Assembly: GCA_009668015.1 (NCBI GenBank)
Contig: WJYB01000005.1
Coordinates: forward strand, 1 to 64,000
Source of the DNA: Enterobacteriaceae bacterium RIT714
GTDB taxonomy: Bacteria; Pseudomonadota; Gammaproteobacteria; Enterobacterales; Enterobacteriaceae
Direction: 5' to 3'
DNA: 64,000 bases
The position numbers were made by a program, and so were the translations under genes. Shown one piece after another: positions 25,108 through 34,685 of this stretch. Position 1 is the stretch's first letter. Each line of letters begins with the position of its first letter. Below the pieces are notes generated by a model. The model was not told the origin of the DNA. It was given only the letters and a program-made list of their open reading frames with translations, and searched no databases.

Positions 25108-26164
25108 TACTCTTGCGCGGGTCTTCACCCCGCATGACAACATCGTCTATACGGCAAATGATTTTCGCCAGACGCTGCGCATCGTCTTTGCCGGGATGAT
25201 TGCGCTGAGTATCTCGAGCTTTTACAACACCACCTACGGCGTCTTTTACGTGGTGTACCCCATCATGTTGCTCTCCCTCGTGCCGGTGTTTAACCGCCAG
25301 GTGGCAAAGCAGTTTGTTTTTAGCGCGTCGCTTAACTGCGTCGAAATGGTGTTTATCATCGGCTATTTGTCGCAATGGCCGGTGATCATGACGCTGGTGG
25401 TATTTGCGCTGTACGTGATGCGTTTTCGTTTTATGAGCCAGGGACCGCTGTTTTTGTTCGGCTCAATGGGCGTGGTGTGTCAGAGCGTGATGCTCAATTT
25501 TATGAGCTATCCCACCACCAACTGGCACACGCTGCTGTTTTCCAATATCGAAGCGAGCGTGATGGCGGTGTGCCTGAGTGCGCTGATGCACTACCTGCTG
25601 CCGGACGTGGAGCCGCGTCAACGTCCGCCGCTGATTGAGAAAAATGCCGCGCGCGTTCGGCACGAATCTTTGCTTTCCGGTACGGTGGCGACGCTGATTT
25701 TTGTCGTCTTTCAGATAAGCGATCTCAGCGATTCCTTGTCGGCGCTGATGGCGGGCGTGCTGATCCTGTTCCCGATGAACTATCGTGGGGCGGTGATGAG
25801 CTCGATCTGGCGCGTGGTCGGTGTGGTGCTCGGGTGTCTGTACATTCTGGTGATGCAGCTGGTGCTTTACGACCACAGCAGCCATATGGTGTTAATGATG
25901 CCGCTGATTGGCCTCGGACTGGCGTTTGGCGCTCGTCTGCATGTGATGGAAAAGGTCGGTGCCGGTGTGGGATTCGCCAGTATTACCACCATCGGGATTA
26001 TGTTCGGACAGAATATGCATCCCGATGGCGACCTGGTCTTCAGCGATCTGTATCGCATTGTCTCGGTCACCGTCGCGCTGCTCGCTACCCTGACGCTGGT
26101 GTTCCTGGTTCATCTGATCCTCAACTGCTTTGAGCCAACGCGCTACGTCATTCGCGAAGGATGA
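25097..26164 (+). CDS. DUF2955 membrane transport protein
   Basis: A 355-residue integral membrane protein with about eight to ten hydrophobic segments in two similar halves, the pattern of DUF2955/FUSC-like permeases such as the partner of aromatic acid exporters. The start at 25097 lies inside the end of the HlyD gene (11-base overlap). The same open frame extends upstream without a good start. With the MarR and HlyD genes it forms an efflux operon for an unknown compound. It differs from EmrB-type MFS pumps, so the system is more like YibH-YibI or AaeAB. Confidence 0.82.
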   Translation: MSINTLARVFTPHDNIVYTANDFRQTLRIVFAGMIALSISSFYNTTYGVFYVVYPIMLLSLVPVFNRQVAKQFVFSASLNCVEMVFIIGYLSQWPVIMTLVVFALYVMRFRFMSQGPLFLFGSMGVVCQSVMLNFMSYPTTNWHTLLFSNIEASVMAVCLSALMHYLLPDVEPRQRPPLIEKNAARVRHESLLSGTVATLIFVVFQISDLSDSLSALMAGVLILFPMNYRGAVMSSIWRVVGVVLGCLYILVMQLVLYDHSSHMVLMMPLIGLGLAFGARLHVMEKVGAGVGFASITTIGIMFGQNMHPDGDLVFSDLYRIVSVTVALLATLTLVFLVHLILNCFEPTRYVIREG

Positions 26165-26233
26165 CACACACATTTTTTCCGTTCTGTGATATCACTGTTG
26201 GCCGGTTAATGGGGCGACAAAAGGAATGGACGG

Positions 26234-27907
26234 ATGTGGCAGACAAGGGCGCTGGAGCTGAATAATCAGGCTTACTGGAACTGGGATAAGGCCTGTGAGC
26301 TGGTGGATTATGCCGTAGCGCATGATTTCAATACCGTGATTGTCGGACAGGTCGATCTGTTCGACAAACTGGTTTCACCGAAAGGCTATACGCCTCATCA
26401 ATATAACGACCGCCTCTCCAGCCAACAGCGCGCCCGCTGCGTCTATCTCAATCGTCTCGGATTACTGTGCCAGCAAAAAGGGCTGCGGTTTTATCTGCAG
26501 GCCAAAGAGCTGAACTTCCCCACGGACCTGCTGCTGGCGCATCCTCATCTGTTTGAACCCGGCCACGGCGTGCGCTTCGACATTGATTTCTGGTGCGATT
26601 ATCTCAGCGAAAAAGTGGCCCTGATTTGCCAGCGGATCCCGGCGCTGAGCGGCCTGCTGGTGGCGATTTCCAACACCGACGGTCTGCTGCCTATCTCGCG
26701 TCCAAACTGGGAGCTGGAGGCGCAGGACAACGCAAATTTACCGCAGCGGGATGAACGCAGTTTTGCGCTGTACAGCCGCTGTTTTCATGCCCTGTCGCGC
26801 ACGATGCAGAAAGAGAATAAGCATCTGGTGCTGCGGGTCTTCCCGGCGGGGAATCACGATCTCGGCAACGTGCTGGAGGCGATCCGCCCGCTGCCGGAGA
26901 GCGTAAGCGTGTCGATTAAACTCACCCCTGAGCGTTTCTGGCCGTCATTCCCCAACAATCCGGCGCTGCTGGCTGTTCACGAACGCGAGGTCTGGGCGGA
27001 TATCGATCTGGTGGGCGAAGAGGTGGGCTGGGGGATTTTCCCGTTCCCGCGCATTGATGAACTCCAGGGCCGCCTGCTGTGGTGTCGCAGCAATCCGGCG
27101 ATCCGGGGCGCGGTGTGTAAAACCAGCTGGGAGGGCGTCGATAACCACTGGATCATGGGGACGCTGAGCGAGTGCAATCTGGTTGCCTGTAGCCGCATGC
27201 TGGCCAGCGATGGCGTGCATCTCTCCACCGATCGGCTGATGACATACTGGCTCGACGAAAGTTACGGCTGGCGTCCGGATCCTGATATTTTCGACGAATT
27301 TACCTCGCTGCTGGAGCAGGCCGGACAGGTGCTGTATCAGGCGATTTACGTGCGCGATCACGTTTTCCATCGCCACAGTCAGGTGCCGGAAAGCTACGGC
27401 CAGGCGGTGTGGAGCCTTTACGGGCAGCTCAACCGCAACCACTGGTTACCCGGTTCGGAGCGTGATATCACCTTTGATGCCAGCGATGTTGAAACCTCGG
27501 CCGCCTGCCTGACGCGGATCGCGCAGGAGAAAGACGACGCCCGCGATGCCTCTCTGGCCCTGCGGGAACAGGCGCTGCGCTTTAGTGACCGGGCCGAATT
27601 TCCGTATGCGCTAAAACGCCGCTGGCTTGAGGAGTGGCAGGGTTTTGCCATCTACTGCCATCTTTTTTTGCATGCGCAAAAAGCCTTCTTCACCCTGCGC
27701 TTTGCCCGCGAGGTCGAAAACAGCTGGAGCATGCGTGAAATCTGCCAGATTAATATTCAGGAGCTGTATCGGAGTGCGTCTGAGATGGAAGACTACTGCA
27801 CGAAACACGCCGATGCCTCGCCCGGATTGCACGTCCTGTTTGATGCCTCGCGGGTGCGGGCGCTGGCGGATAGCCTGAGCGTCGAACTGAAAGCGTTGAA
27901 GGGATAA
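26234..27907 (+). CDS. Uncharacterised enzyme of the uronide locus
   Basis: A 557-residue cytoplasmic protein with no signal peptide. The text has the look of a (beta/alpha)8 carbohydrate-active enzyme: a TRALELNNQAYWNW start, a central KLTPERFWPSFPNNP, EVGWGIFPFPRIDE and WEGVDNHWIMG. No family could be named with confidence; distant relation to alpha-glucuronidases is a guess from the neighbours. AGGA lies 8 bp before the ATG. It is followed, after a 250-bp gap with two CRP sites, by a large unknown protein, a GH105 hydrolase and a PTS permease, all on the same strand. Confidence 0.6.
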   Translation: MWQTRALELNNQAYWNWDKACELVDYAVAHDFNTVIVGQVDLFDKLVSPKGYTPHQYNDRLSSQQRARCVYLNRLGLLCQQKGLRFYLQAKELNFPTDLLLAHPHLFEPGHGVRFDIDFWCDYLSEKVALICQRIPALSGLLVAISNTDGLLPISRPNWELEAQDNANLPQRDERSFALYSRCFHALSRTMQKENKHLVLRVFPAGNHDLGNVLEAIRPLPESVSVSIKLTPERFWPSFPNNPALLAVHEREVWADIDLVGEEVGWGIFPFPRIDELQGRLLWCRSNPAIRGAVCKTSWEGVDNHWIMGTLSECNLVACSRMLASDGVHLSTDRLMTYWLDESYGWRPDPDIFDEFTSLLEQAGQVLYQAIYVRDHVFHRHSQVPESYGQAVWSLYGQLNRNHWLPGSERDITFDASDVETSAACLTRIAQEKDDARDASLALREQALRFSDRAEFPYALKRRWLEEWQGFAIYCHLFLHAQKAFFTLRFAREVENSWSMREICQINIQELYRSASEMEDYCTKHADASPGLHVLFDASRVRALADSLSVELKALKG

Positions 27908-27918
27908 CGCCGCTCATA

Positions 27919-27934
27919 CTGTGATCAATATCAC
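27919..27934. promoter_or_regulatory. CRP site 1 of the uronide operon
   Basis: TGTGATCAATATCACC fits the CRP consensus TGTGA-N6-TCACA except the last base. It lies 11 bp after the upstream gene and 85 bp before the second site. Confidence 0.75.
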
Positions 27935-28003
27935 CTCACGCGATCGCGTTGCGTACTGCGCGCGCGATCGCCGTCACACGCCTTTTTTTCGTGTGCGATA
28001 AGG

Positions 28004-28019
28004 TGTGATCGTTATCACA
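28004..28019. promoter_or_regulatory. CRP site 2 of the uronide operon
   Basis: TGTGATCGTTATCACA is a perfect match to TGTGA-N6-TCACA. It lies about 140 bp before the start of the 812-residue protein, so the downstream genes should respond to cAMP-CRP and be repressed by glucose. Confidence 0.85.
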
Positions 28020-28156
28020 TCGTTTCTCTGCCGGTGGATCGCTTTGTGAGTGGTCAGGCAGATCCCGCCAATCCCCAATAATGGGTGCTCGTTTAATCAC
28101 CGCAATCCGCTGATGATATACGCGTAATGTATTCGTCGTGGGAAGGTGAGGAAGAG

Positions 28157-30595
28157 ATGTCACAGGGTGACTGGCAGTTATCACAGGGCGACGCGCTCAC
28201 GCGTTTTCTGTTTTCAGAGGCGAAGGAAGCGCGCTTTGCTGAATTTTACACCGGAGAGGCGGGCGATCCGGCGATCGACTATCACTTTCGCAATGGCTCC
28301 GGCCCGCAAGAGGACGCTTTCTGTCGCCGCGTATTTCGCCAGACGCATGCTCTGCGCGTGGTCGATCCCGCGCAGGCGCTGCCCTGTCATGAAGTGACCT
28401 TCACCGGCGAAAATGACACGGTCTCCTTTTCTGATTTCCGCCATTTACCTTTTCATCTTCAACGCTGGCTGACGGTCGATCTTTTTGCTCCCTATAGCGG
28501 AGAATTCAGGTTCCGGCTCGGCACCTGCGGGGGCGTTCGGCTGTGGATTGAGAGCGAATTAGCGGCCTGCTTTACGCCGTTCACGCGCAATGCGATGCAG
28601 CACGTCGAGGTGACGCTGGGGTTAAAGGCGGGCAAAAACAGCCTGTTGATCCATCTTGATGAGCTGTTCGAACGCGACACGATATTTGCCCTGCAAATGG
28701 TTTACCTGAGTGACACCGTTCTCGGCGTGGCGTTGCCTGGTAAAAGCGGGGCTATCGTCGATACCCTGAGTCAGTTTGCGCGCGGACTGCGCCCTGAGCT
28801 GGCCGCTTTCAACCATACCGTGCGCCTGCACAGCAACGTTCCCGCACCGGAGGGCATCCGTCTTCGCGCGGAGATCCGCGGGATGGGCAACGATAATTTC
28901 ACCCCGCAAACCCTCGATTTTGGTGTGCTAAACGCCAAACAGAGCGAGCTGACTCTGCCATTACCGCACGATATCGGCGAGGCACACTATCAGCTGCGCC
29001 TGACCCTGCAATGCGGCGACCTGGCGCTGACGCGTCAGATGGGGATCAACGTGTTGCCCGATGCGCCCGCGCTCACCCGCGCAAACACGCTTAACGGACG
29101 CAAACAGGAGGCGCTGCGCTATATCGCAGAAAACGGAATGGACCGCACCAGCCGCCTGCTGGCGATGATGCATTTGCGTGAGTACGGCCCGCAGTGTGAA
29201 AGCCTGCTGAACAGCACCCTGAAGCGCATCAGCGCGCGGGAAGACTGCTCTGATTTCTCGCTGGTGCCGCTGCTGTGGATTTGGCGCTATCACCAGGGGG
29301 AATACTTTCCTGCGCCACTGTGGCGGCGCGTCAAATCAACCCTGTTGGGCTATCGCTACTGGCTCGACGAGCCGGGCTGCGATGTGATGTGGTTCTGGAG
29401 CGAAAACCACGCGCTGTGCTTCCATACTGCCCAATATCTGGCCGGGCAATTTTTCCCGGACGAGCGTTTTATTGCCTCGGGCCGCAGCGGACGCGAGCAG
29501 CAGAGTATTGCCGAAGCGCGGCTGATGCAGTGGTTTGATGCGATTGAGGTTCACGGCTTCGTTGAGTGGAACTCCGCGCCCTATTATCCCGTGGATTATA
29601 TTGGCTTGTTTGCGCTGTATCAGATGGCCGACAGCCAGCAGATTCGCACCCGTGCAGGCCAGCTGATTGACCGCCTGATGTTACAAAGCGCACTGCATTA
29701 CCAGAGCGGAGTGGCCGCTGGCACGATGGGACGCGTTTACGAAAAAGAGCTGTTGGCCGGCATGTTGACCGAGCTTTCCGCTTACGGCGCGGTGGCCTGG
29801 GGCAACGGCGGATATAACCGCAAATGCGCCTCGCTGCCGCTGTTCTGCGCCAGCGACTACGTGCCGCCATCCGTATCGACAGAATACGCGACGATGACAG
29901 AGGGCGAGCTGTCCGCCTGGTACACCTGCGGCGGCGGCAACATCTGCGTGTGGAAAGCGCCAGGCGTCAGTTTGTCGTCGTGTGTCGATCACCATACCGG
30001 CGAGCCTGGCCATCAGCAGCATCTTGTCGATCTGCAATTTGCCTCTCGTTTTGACGCCAAAATCTGGATCAATCATCCGGGCGAAGCCGAGCCAGGCGGC
30101 GAAAAACGGCCGTCGTTCTGGGCCGGAAACGGCGTGATGCCGCGCGTCACGCAGGTGGAAAACTGCGCGTTGATGCTCTGGCACATCGAACCGGAAAACG
30201 CCCTGCCGTGGACGCACATCCATTTACCCATCGACGCGTTTGAGCAGCTGATCGCGACGACGCACGCCCGCATCGTGCGTGCGGGTCAGGCATTTGCCGC
30301 GGTGCTGTGTTCCGCTCCTCTGCACACGACTGAGCAGGGATTAACGGCCGGAAGCGAGTGTCGGGCCTTCGGGCGCGATGTGGCGTGGTATCTCGAAGCG
30401 GGTTACGGCGATGACGCGGCCTTTGCTGACTTCTGTACCGCCATCGCGGCACTTGAGCTGCATGTCGATGTGGCTACGCAGACGGCCACTTTGCGTCATC
30501 CGCAGCGGGGAGAGGTGAGGTTGACCGATTTCCCACCTTTTCCACCCCTGAACGGCGGTGAACCGCGCGTGGTACGCAAGGGAGTGACAGCATGA
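28157..30595 (+). CDS. Large uncharacterised protein of the uronide operon
   Basis: An 812-residue protein with no signal peptide. The first 300 residues look beta-rich (a possible jelly-roll or PA14-like part, with HLQRWLTVDLFAPYSGEFRF). Residues about 320-560 are helical, with repeated aromatic-rich helices such as WFWSENHALCFHTAQYLAGQ, as in alpha/alpha toroid lyases and hydrolases. The last part is beta-rich. This order recalls heparinase/alginate lyase-type enzymes, but no family was identified. GAGGAAGAG directly precedes the ATG at 28157. Its stop overlaps the GH105 start as ATGA, so the two are translated together. Confidence 0.6.
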   Translation: MSQGDWQLSQGDALTRFLFSEAKEARFAEFYTGEAGDPAIDYHFRNGSGPQEDAFCRRVFRQTHALRVVDPAQALPCHEVTFTGENDTVSFSDFRHLPFHLQRWLTVDLFAPYSGEFRFRLGTCGGVRLWIESELAACFTPFTRNAMQHVEVTLGLKAGKNSLLIHLDELFERDTIFALQMVYLSDTVLGVALPGKSGAIVDTLSQFARGLRPELAAFNHTVRLHSNVPAPEGIRLRAEIRGMGNDNFTPQTLDFGVLNAKQSELTLPLPHDIGEAHYQLRLTLQCGDLALTRQMGINVLPDAPALTRANTLNGRKQEALRYIAENGMDRTSRLLAMMHLREYGPQCESLLNSTLKRISAREDCSDFSLVPLLWIWRYHQGEYFPAPLWRRVKSTLLGYRYWLDEPGCDVMWFWSENHALCFHTAQYLAGQFFPDERFIASGRSGREQQSIAEARLMQWFDAIEVHGFVEWNSAPYYPVDYIGLFALYQMADSQQIRTRAGQLIDRLMLQSALHYQSGVAAGTMGRVYEKELLAGMLTELSAYGAVAWGNGGYNRKCASLPLFCASDYVPPSVSTEYATMTEGELSAWYTCGGGNICVWKAPGVSLSSCVDHHTGEPGHQQHLVDLQFASRFDAKIWINHPGEAEPGGEKRPSFWAGNGVMPRVTQVENCALMLWHIEPENALPWTHIHLPIDAFEQLIATTHARIVRAGQAFAAVLCSAPLHTTEQGLTAGSECRAFGRDVAWYLEAGYGDDAAFADFCTAIAALELHVDVATQTATLRHPQRGEVRLTDFPPFPPLNGGEPRVVRKGVTA

Positions 30596-31680
30596 ACAAG
30601 GAAGGGTTAACAAGCACGCTGGACCGCGTGGTGCGTGGTTTTTGTCGGCTGAAAAATCTCGACGAAGTGGGGACCAGCGACGGATTTGCCATCCACTTTG
30701 AAGAGTGGGAGTGGGAAATCGGTGTCGGACTGTACGGTTTCTGGCGCTATGCCGCGTACCAGCAGGATACGGCGCTGCAACAGTCGATCCTCGGCTGGTA
30801 TGACGCGCAGATCCGCAAAGGGCTGCCGGAAATGCAGATAAACACCACCGCGCCGATGATCGCGCTGGCGCTGGTGGCGGGGCAGCAGCAGCGTCAGGAT
30901 CTGCTGCAAACGGTGAATGACTGGGCCGACGGCCTGCTGCGCGATTTACCCAAAACCGAAGAGGGCGGTTTTCAGCATGTGGTGAAAGAGCAGCCGAATA
31001 CCGGCCAGCTTTGGGATGACACGCTGTTTATGACCTGTCTGTTTCTTGGCGTGGCGGGCATCGTGCTCAATCGCCGCGATCTGATCGACGAAGCCGGATA
31101 TCAGTTTTTGCTGCACACCCGCTACCTCAGCGATCCGGCCAGCGGGCTGTGGTATCACGGCTGGACGTTTGTGGATAAACACCATTTTGCCGGGGCGTTT
31201 TGGGCGCGCGGTAACGCGTGGATCACCGTGGCGATCCCGGAGTTTATCGAACTGATGGGCGAGCATCTGGATACTGGCGTGCGCCGTTATCTGTCGCAGG
31301 TGGTGTCGCGGCAGGTGCGCACGCTGTGTGAACTGCAGGCCGACAACGGCATGTGGCATACGGTGCTCGACGATCCGCTCTCACCGCAGGAGTCGTCCGC
31401 CACAGCGGGGATCGCCTACGGCATGCTGCGCGGTGTGCGGATGGGCATTCTGGATGAAGCCGTGAGCGCGAACGCGCTGCGGGCATTTGACGCGGTGATG
31501 GCGCGTATTGACGAGAACGGGATTGTCCTCGAAGCGTCACGCGGCACCATGCTGGGCTGGGATATTCAGTATTACTGCGATATCGCGATGGCCCCGGTTC
31601 CTTACGCTCAGGCGTTAACCATGCTGCTCCTGCTGGAGATGGAGCAGGGTGACTGGCCTGAAAAAACCTCTGTGACCTGA
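30592..31680 (+). CDS. GH105-family unsaturated uronyl hydrolase
   Basis: A 362-residue (alpha/alpha)6 barrel enzyme of the GH88/GH105 group, which removes the 4,5-unsaturated uronic acid left by lyases at oligosaccharide ends. Key blocks are GQLWDDTLFMTCLFLG (catalytic Asp near residue 143), WYHGWTF and FWARGNAWITVAIPEF (residues near 204-219), all typical of YteR/YesR-like proteins. It has no signal peptide, so it acts in the cytoplasm. It overlaps the preceding gene by four bases and is followed 33 bp later by a PTS permease. The uronide could come from rhamnogalacturonan or another polysaccharide. Confidence 0.82.
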   Translation: MNKEGLTSTLDRVVRGFCRLKNLDEVGTSDGFAIHFEEWEWEIGVGLYGFWRYAAYQQDTALQQSILGWYDAQIRKGLPEMQINTTAPMIALALVAGQQQRQDLLQTVNDWADGLLRDLPKTEEGGFQHVVKEQPNTGQLWDDTLFMTCLFLGVAGIVLNRRDLIDEAGYQFLLHTRYLSDPASGLWYHGWTFVDKHHFAGAFWARGNAWITVAIPEFIELMGEHLDTGVRRYLSQVVSRQVRTLCELQADNGMWHTVLDDPLSPQESSATAGIAYGMLRGVRMGILDEAVSANALRAFDAVMARIDENGIVLEASRGTMLGWDIQYYCDIAMAPVPYAQALTMLLLLEMEQGDWPEKTSVT

Positions 31681-31713
31681 CCCGCGAGAGCGGATAGCTG
31701 GAGATAATAATAA

Positions 31714-33339
31714 ATGAAAAAACGCAATATCATGGGCGCCTTCCAGACGTTTGGCGGCGCGATGGCGGTCCCGATAGCCTTCCTGCCGTTTACCGGATTG
31801 CTGCTGGCCGTCACCAACATCCTGACCATGCCCGACATCATGGGCGATTTGGCCCATCCGGACTCTAACTTCTTCAAAGTGATGACCATTCTGAAGTCCG
31901 GCGGCTGGACGATATTCCGCAACTTCCCGCTGCTGTTTTGTATGGCGCTGCCGATTGGCCTGGCAAAATCGGCCCAGGCGCGCGCGGCGCTGGTGGCCTT
32001 TTTCTCCTACATGGCGTTTAACTATTTTACCAACGGGATGCTCACTTTCTGGGGCGCGGATTTTGGCGTGAACTTTAATCAGGAGGTTGGCGGGCAGAGC
32101 GGGCTGGCGCTGGTGGGAGGAATCAAAACGCTCGATACCAGCATTGTTTTTTCGCTGATCGTTGGCGGGATCGTCACCTGGATCCATAACCGCTTTTTCG
32201 AGAAAAAACTGCACGACTACTTCTCGATTTTCCAGGGCATGGCGCTGGTGTTTATCATCTCCTTCTTCATCATGATCCCGCTGGCGTGGCTGACCTGTCT
32301 GGTGTGGCCAAAAGTGCAGCTGGGCATTAATGCGATGCAGACGTTTTACATCGAAGCTGACGTACTGGGGATGGGGCTTTTTGCCTTTGTCGAACGCATT
32401 CTGGTGCCGACGGGATTGCACCGTTTTGTCTATTTCCCGTTCTTCTTCGGCCCGGCGGTCGTCGACGGTGGCCTGTACACTCACTGGATTGAGAACGTCT
32501 CGACTTATGCGGCCTCCAGCGTGCCGCTGCGCGAACAGTTCCCGGCGGGTGGTTATTCGCTTTACGGCAATATTAGCGTCTTTTGCTCGCTGGGCGCGGG
32601 GCTGGCGATTTACGCCACCGCCAATAAAAATCAGAAGAAAAAAGTGGCGGCGCTGGTAGTTCCGGCGATTATCACCGCCATGAGCGTCGGGATCACCGAG
32701 CCGATTGAGTTCACCTATCTGTTTATTTCCCCGGTTCTGTACCTGTTAAATGCGCTGATTGGCGCGGTGCTGTGCATGGTGTTGTATATGGCCGGTGTGG
32801 TCGGTTTTATGGGCGGCGGGATGAACGATATGATCCTGTTTAACTGGATCTTCTACGCGCAAAACCATGCGCATCTGATCTGGATCCATCTGGCGATCGG
32901 CTTTGGCTTTGCGGCGATCAACTTTGCGGTCTTCCGCTACGTTATCCTCAGATACAACATCCTGACGCCGGGCCGCAGTGAGGATGAAGACGACGTGCGC
33001 CTTTATTCCAAACAGGATTACCGCGATAAAAAAGCGGCGGGAAAACAGCCCGACCGCGAGAAGGCGATTGCGATCCTGCACTGCGTTGGCGGGGCGGGAA
33101 ATGTCGATACCATCAGTAACTGCCAGACGCGTCTTCGGCTGGTGATCAACGATCCGGCGCGGGTCATGGATGATAAAGCACTGAAAGCCGCCGGGGCGCT
33201 GGGGACCCTTCGCAACGGCAACAATCTGCAGATTGTGATCGGTCTGTCGGTGACGGTGGTGCGCGAGTTCTTTGAAGCGGAAGTGATCCGCGAGCGCGAG
33301 GCGGGGAGCGACGCGCCCACGCCACAGCCGGCGAGTTAA
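31714..33339 (+). CDS. PTS EIICB permease, glucose/alpha-glucoside type
   Basis: A 541-residue PTS protein. The N-terminal EIIC (about 1-415) has some ten hydrophobic segments, the glucose-family motif VGITEPIEFTYLFISP and MGGGMNDMILFNW. The C-terminal EIIB (about 445-525) carries the phosphorylated cysteine in TISNCQTRLRLVI. It would take up and phosphorylate a sugar using a separate EIIA (Crr type), none being encoded here. GGAGAT precedes the start. Coupling to GH105 suggests a disaccharide with an unsaturated uronic acid as substrate, which is an unusual cargo for this PTS family. A perfect bidirectional terminator follows. Confidence 0.82.
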   Translation: MKKRNIMGAFQTFGGAMAVPIAFLPFTGLLLAVTNILTMPDIMGDLAHPDSNFFKVMTILKSGGWTIFRNFPLLFCMALPIGLAKSAQARAALVAFFSYMAFNYFTNGMLTFWGADFGVNFNQEVGGQSGLALVGGIKTLDTSIVFSLIVGGIVTWIHNRFFEKKLHDYFSIFQGMALVFIISFFIMIPLAWLTCLVWPKVQLGINAMQTFYIEADVLGMGLFAFVERILVPTGLHRFVYFPFFFGPAVVDGGLYTHWIENVSTYAASSVPLREQFPAGGYSLYGNISVFCSLGAGLAIYATANKNQKKKVAALVVPAIITAMSVGITEPIEFTYLFISPVLYLLNALIGAVLCMVLYMAGVVGFMGGGMNDMILFNWIFYAQNHAHLIWIHLAIGFGFAAINFAVFRYVILRYNILTPGRSEDEDDVRLYSKQDYRDKKAAGKQPDREKAIAILHCVGGAGNVDTISNCQTRLRLVINDPARVMDDKALKAAGALGTLRNGNNLQIVIGLSVTVVREFFEAEVIREREAGSDAPTPQPAS

Positions 33340-33343
33340 GTGA

Positions 33344-33368
33344 AAAACGGGGCATTGCGCCCCGTTTT
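33344..33368. terminator. Bidirectional terminator
   Basis: A perfect 10-bp stem AAAACGGGGC (33344-33353)/GCCCCGTTTT (33359-33368) lies between the convergent PTS and yjiN genes, with T runs in both directions. It covers the yjiN stop codon. Confidence 0.9.
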
Positions 33369-34638
33369 AGTGTGATAAGAACGTCGGGATTTGCGACAGT
33401 AAAAACAGGATGAGCCCAATCGTTCCGCCGACCAGCGTGCCGTTAACGCGGATAAACTGTAAATCTTTACCGATATTCAGCTCAATCTGGCGCGACATGT
33501 CCTTCGCATCCCAGCCTTTAACCGTGTCGCTGATATGGCGCGTCAGGAACGCGGCAAAATCAGGCGCCACGCGATGCGCCGCCTGCTCCAGATGCTCGTT
33601 CAGCGAGGCGCGCAGGCTGGCATCGGCGACCAGCGTTTCACCAAACCACTGCCCGGCCCTGGCGATGCGCTGCTTCACTCGGGAGTCGTCGCTCTGCATA
33701 TCCGCTTTCAGCCACGCGCGCAGGTCGGCCCACATCTCGCCCAGATAGCGGTTAAACGCCTCATCGTTCTTCAGATAGTGTTTGATGTTCTCGGCTTTGG
33801 TCGCCATCTCCGGATCGTTTTTCAGATTGTCGATGAGCTTCAGCGTGGCGCGATCAAACGCCTGGCGGATCTGGTGCGTGCGGTCGTGGCTGATATCGTC
33901 GAGGATGGCGTTCACCGCATCGGAAACCAGCTCGGCGCTTTGATCGCCCAGCCATTCAGTGGGCAACATCATGGCCTTGCGCGGATGTTCTGTTTTGAGC
34001 CAGTGAACGATCTGTGCGGCGATAAAATCCCGCGTGCTGTCGCGCTGAATCAGCGTAATCAGGCGGTTGATGATCGCGTCCAGCAGCACCTGATGGCGAT
34101 TATTTTTGGTCATACTCTCCAGCATCAGCGCGCTGGTTTCGGTGAAATCGACTTTATCAATCGCCTTATGCACCGCGCGTTTCAGCAGACGCTGAATGCG
34201 TCCGTCGTCGGTCAGTTCCAGGAACCCACTCATCACCTGAATCAGATGCTGCCCGACGCGCTGCGCGTTATCCGGCTGGCTGAACCATTTGCCAATCAGC
34301 TGCGCCGGCTCATAGCGGCGAATGAGGGCCACTAGCGACTGGGTATCGAGAAATTTTTCCTGCACGAACAGGCCGAGATTGTCGCCAATCCGGTCTTTAT
34401 TGCGCGGGATAATCGCCGTGTGACGGGAGATAAACGGAATAGGGACACGTCGGAACAGCGCCACCACGGCGAACCAGTCCGCCAGCGCACCCACCATCGC
34501 CGCTTCGGCAATCGCCTTAATCCCGCGCACCCAAAACGTCTGTGGCAGGAACAGTGTGGCAATAAAAGTGGCAGCCGCAATCAGCAGCAGCGACAGCGCC
34601 AATAGCTTGGCGCGTTTGAGTTCAGCTAATTTTTCCAT
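33367..34638 (-). CDS. yjiN: YjiN, DUF445 membrane-anchored protein
   Basis: A 423-residue DUF445 protein matching E. coli YjiN in length and layout. Hydrophobic segments lie at about 12-32 and, at the C-terminus, about 399-418 ([20 protein letters not shown]). Between them is a long helical, probably periplasmic or cytoplasmic, domain. The signature [18 protein letters not shown] is near residue 45. The function is unknown. It ends at the shared terminator with the PTS gene and is separated from the xap-type genes by 47 bp. Confidence 0.88.
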   Translation of the reverse strand: MEKLAELKRAKLLALSLLLIAAATFIATLFLPQTFWVRGIKAIAEAAMVGALADWFAVVALFRRVPIPFISRHTAIIPRNKDRIGDNLGLFVQEKFLDTQSLVALIRRYEPAQLIGKWFSQPDNAQRVGQHLIQVMSGFLELTDDGRIQRLLKRAVHKAIDKVDFTETSALMLESMTKNNRHQVLLDAIINRLITLIQRDSTRDFIAAQIVHWLKTEHPRKAMMLPTEWLGDQSAELVSDAVNAILDDISHDRTHQIRQAFDRATLKLIDNLKNDPEMATKAENIKHYLKNDEAFNRYLGEMWADLRAWLKADMQSDDSRVKQRIARAGQWFGETLVADASLRASLNEHLEQAAHRVAPDFAAFLTRHISDTVKGWDAKDMSRQIELNIGKDLQFIRVNGTLVGGTIGLILFLLSQIPTFLSH

Positions 34639-34685
34639 AGGGTTAAGGATAGAGCGGAACGCGGGCGGAGTGCAAAAATCTGTGG

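Noticed and set aside
26186..26195. GTGATATCAC palindrome upstream of the 557-residue gene as a CRP site.
   Set aside because: The half-sites lack the 6-bp spacer needed by CRP; it could be another operator but evidence is too thin.
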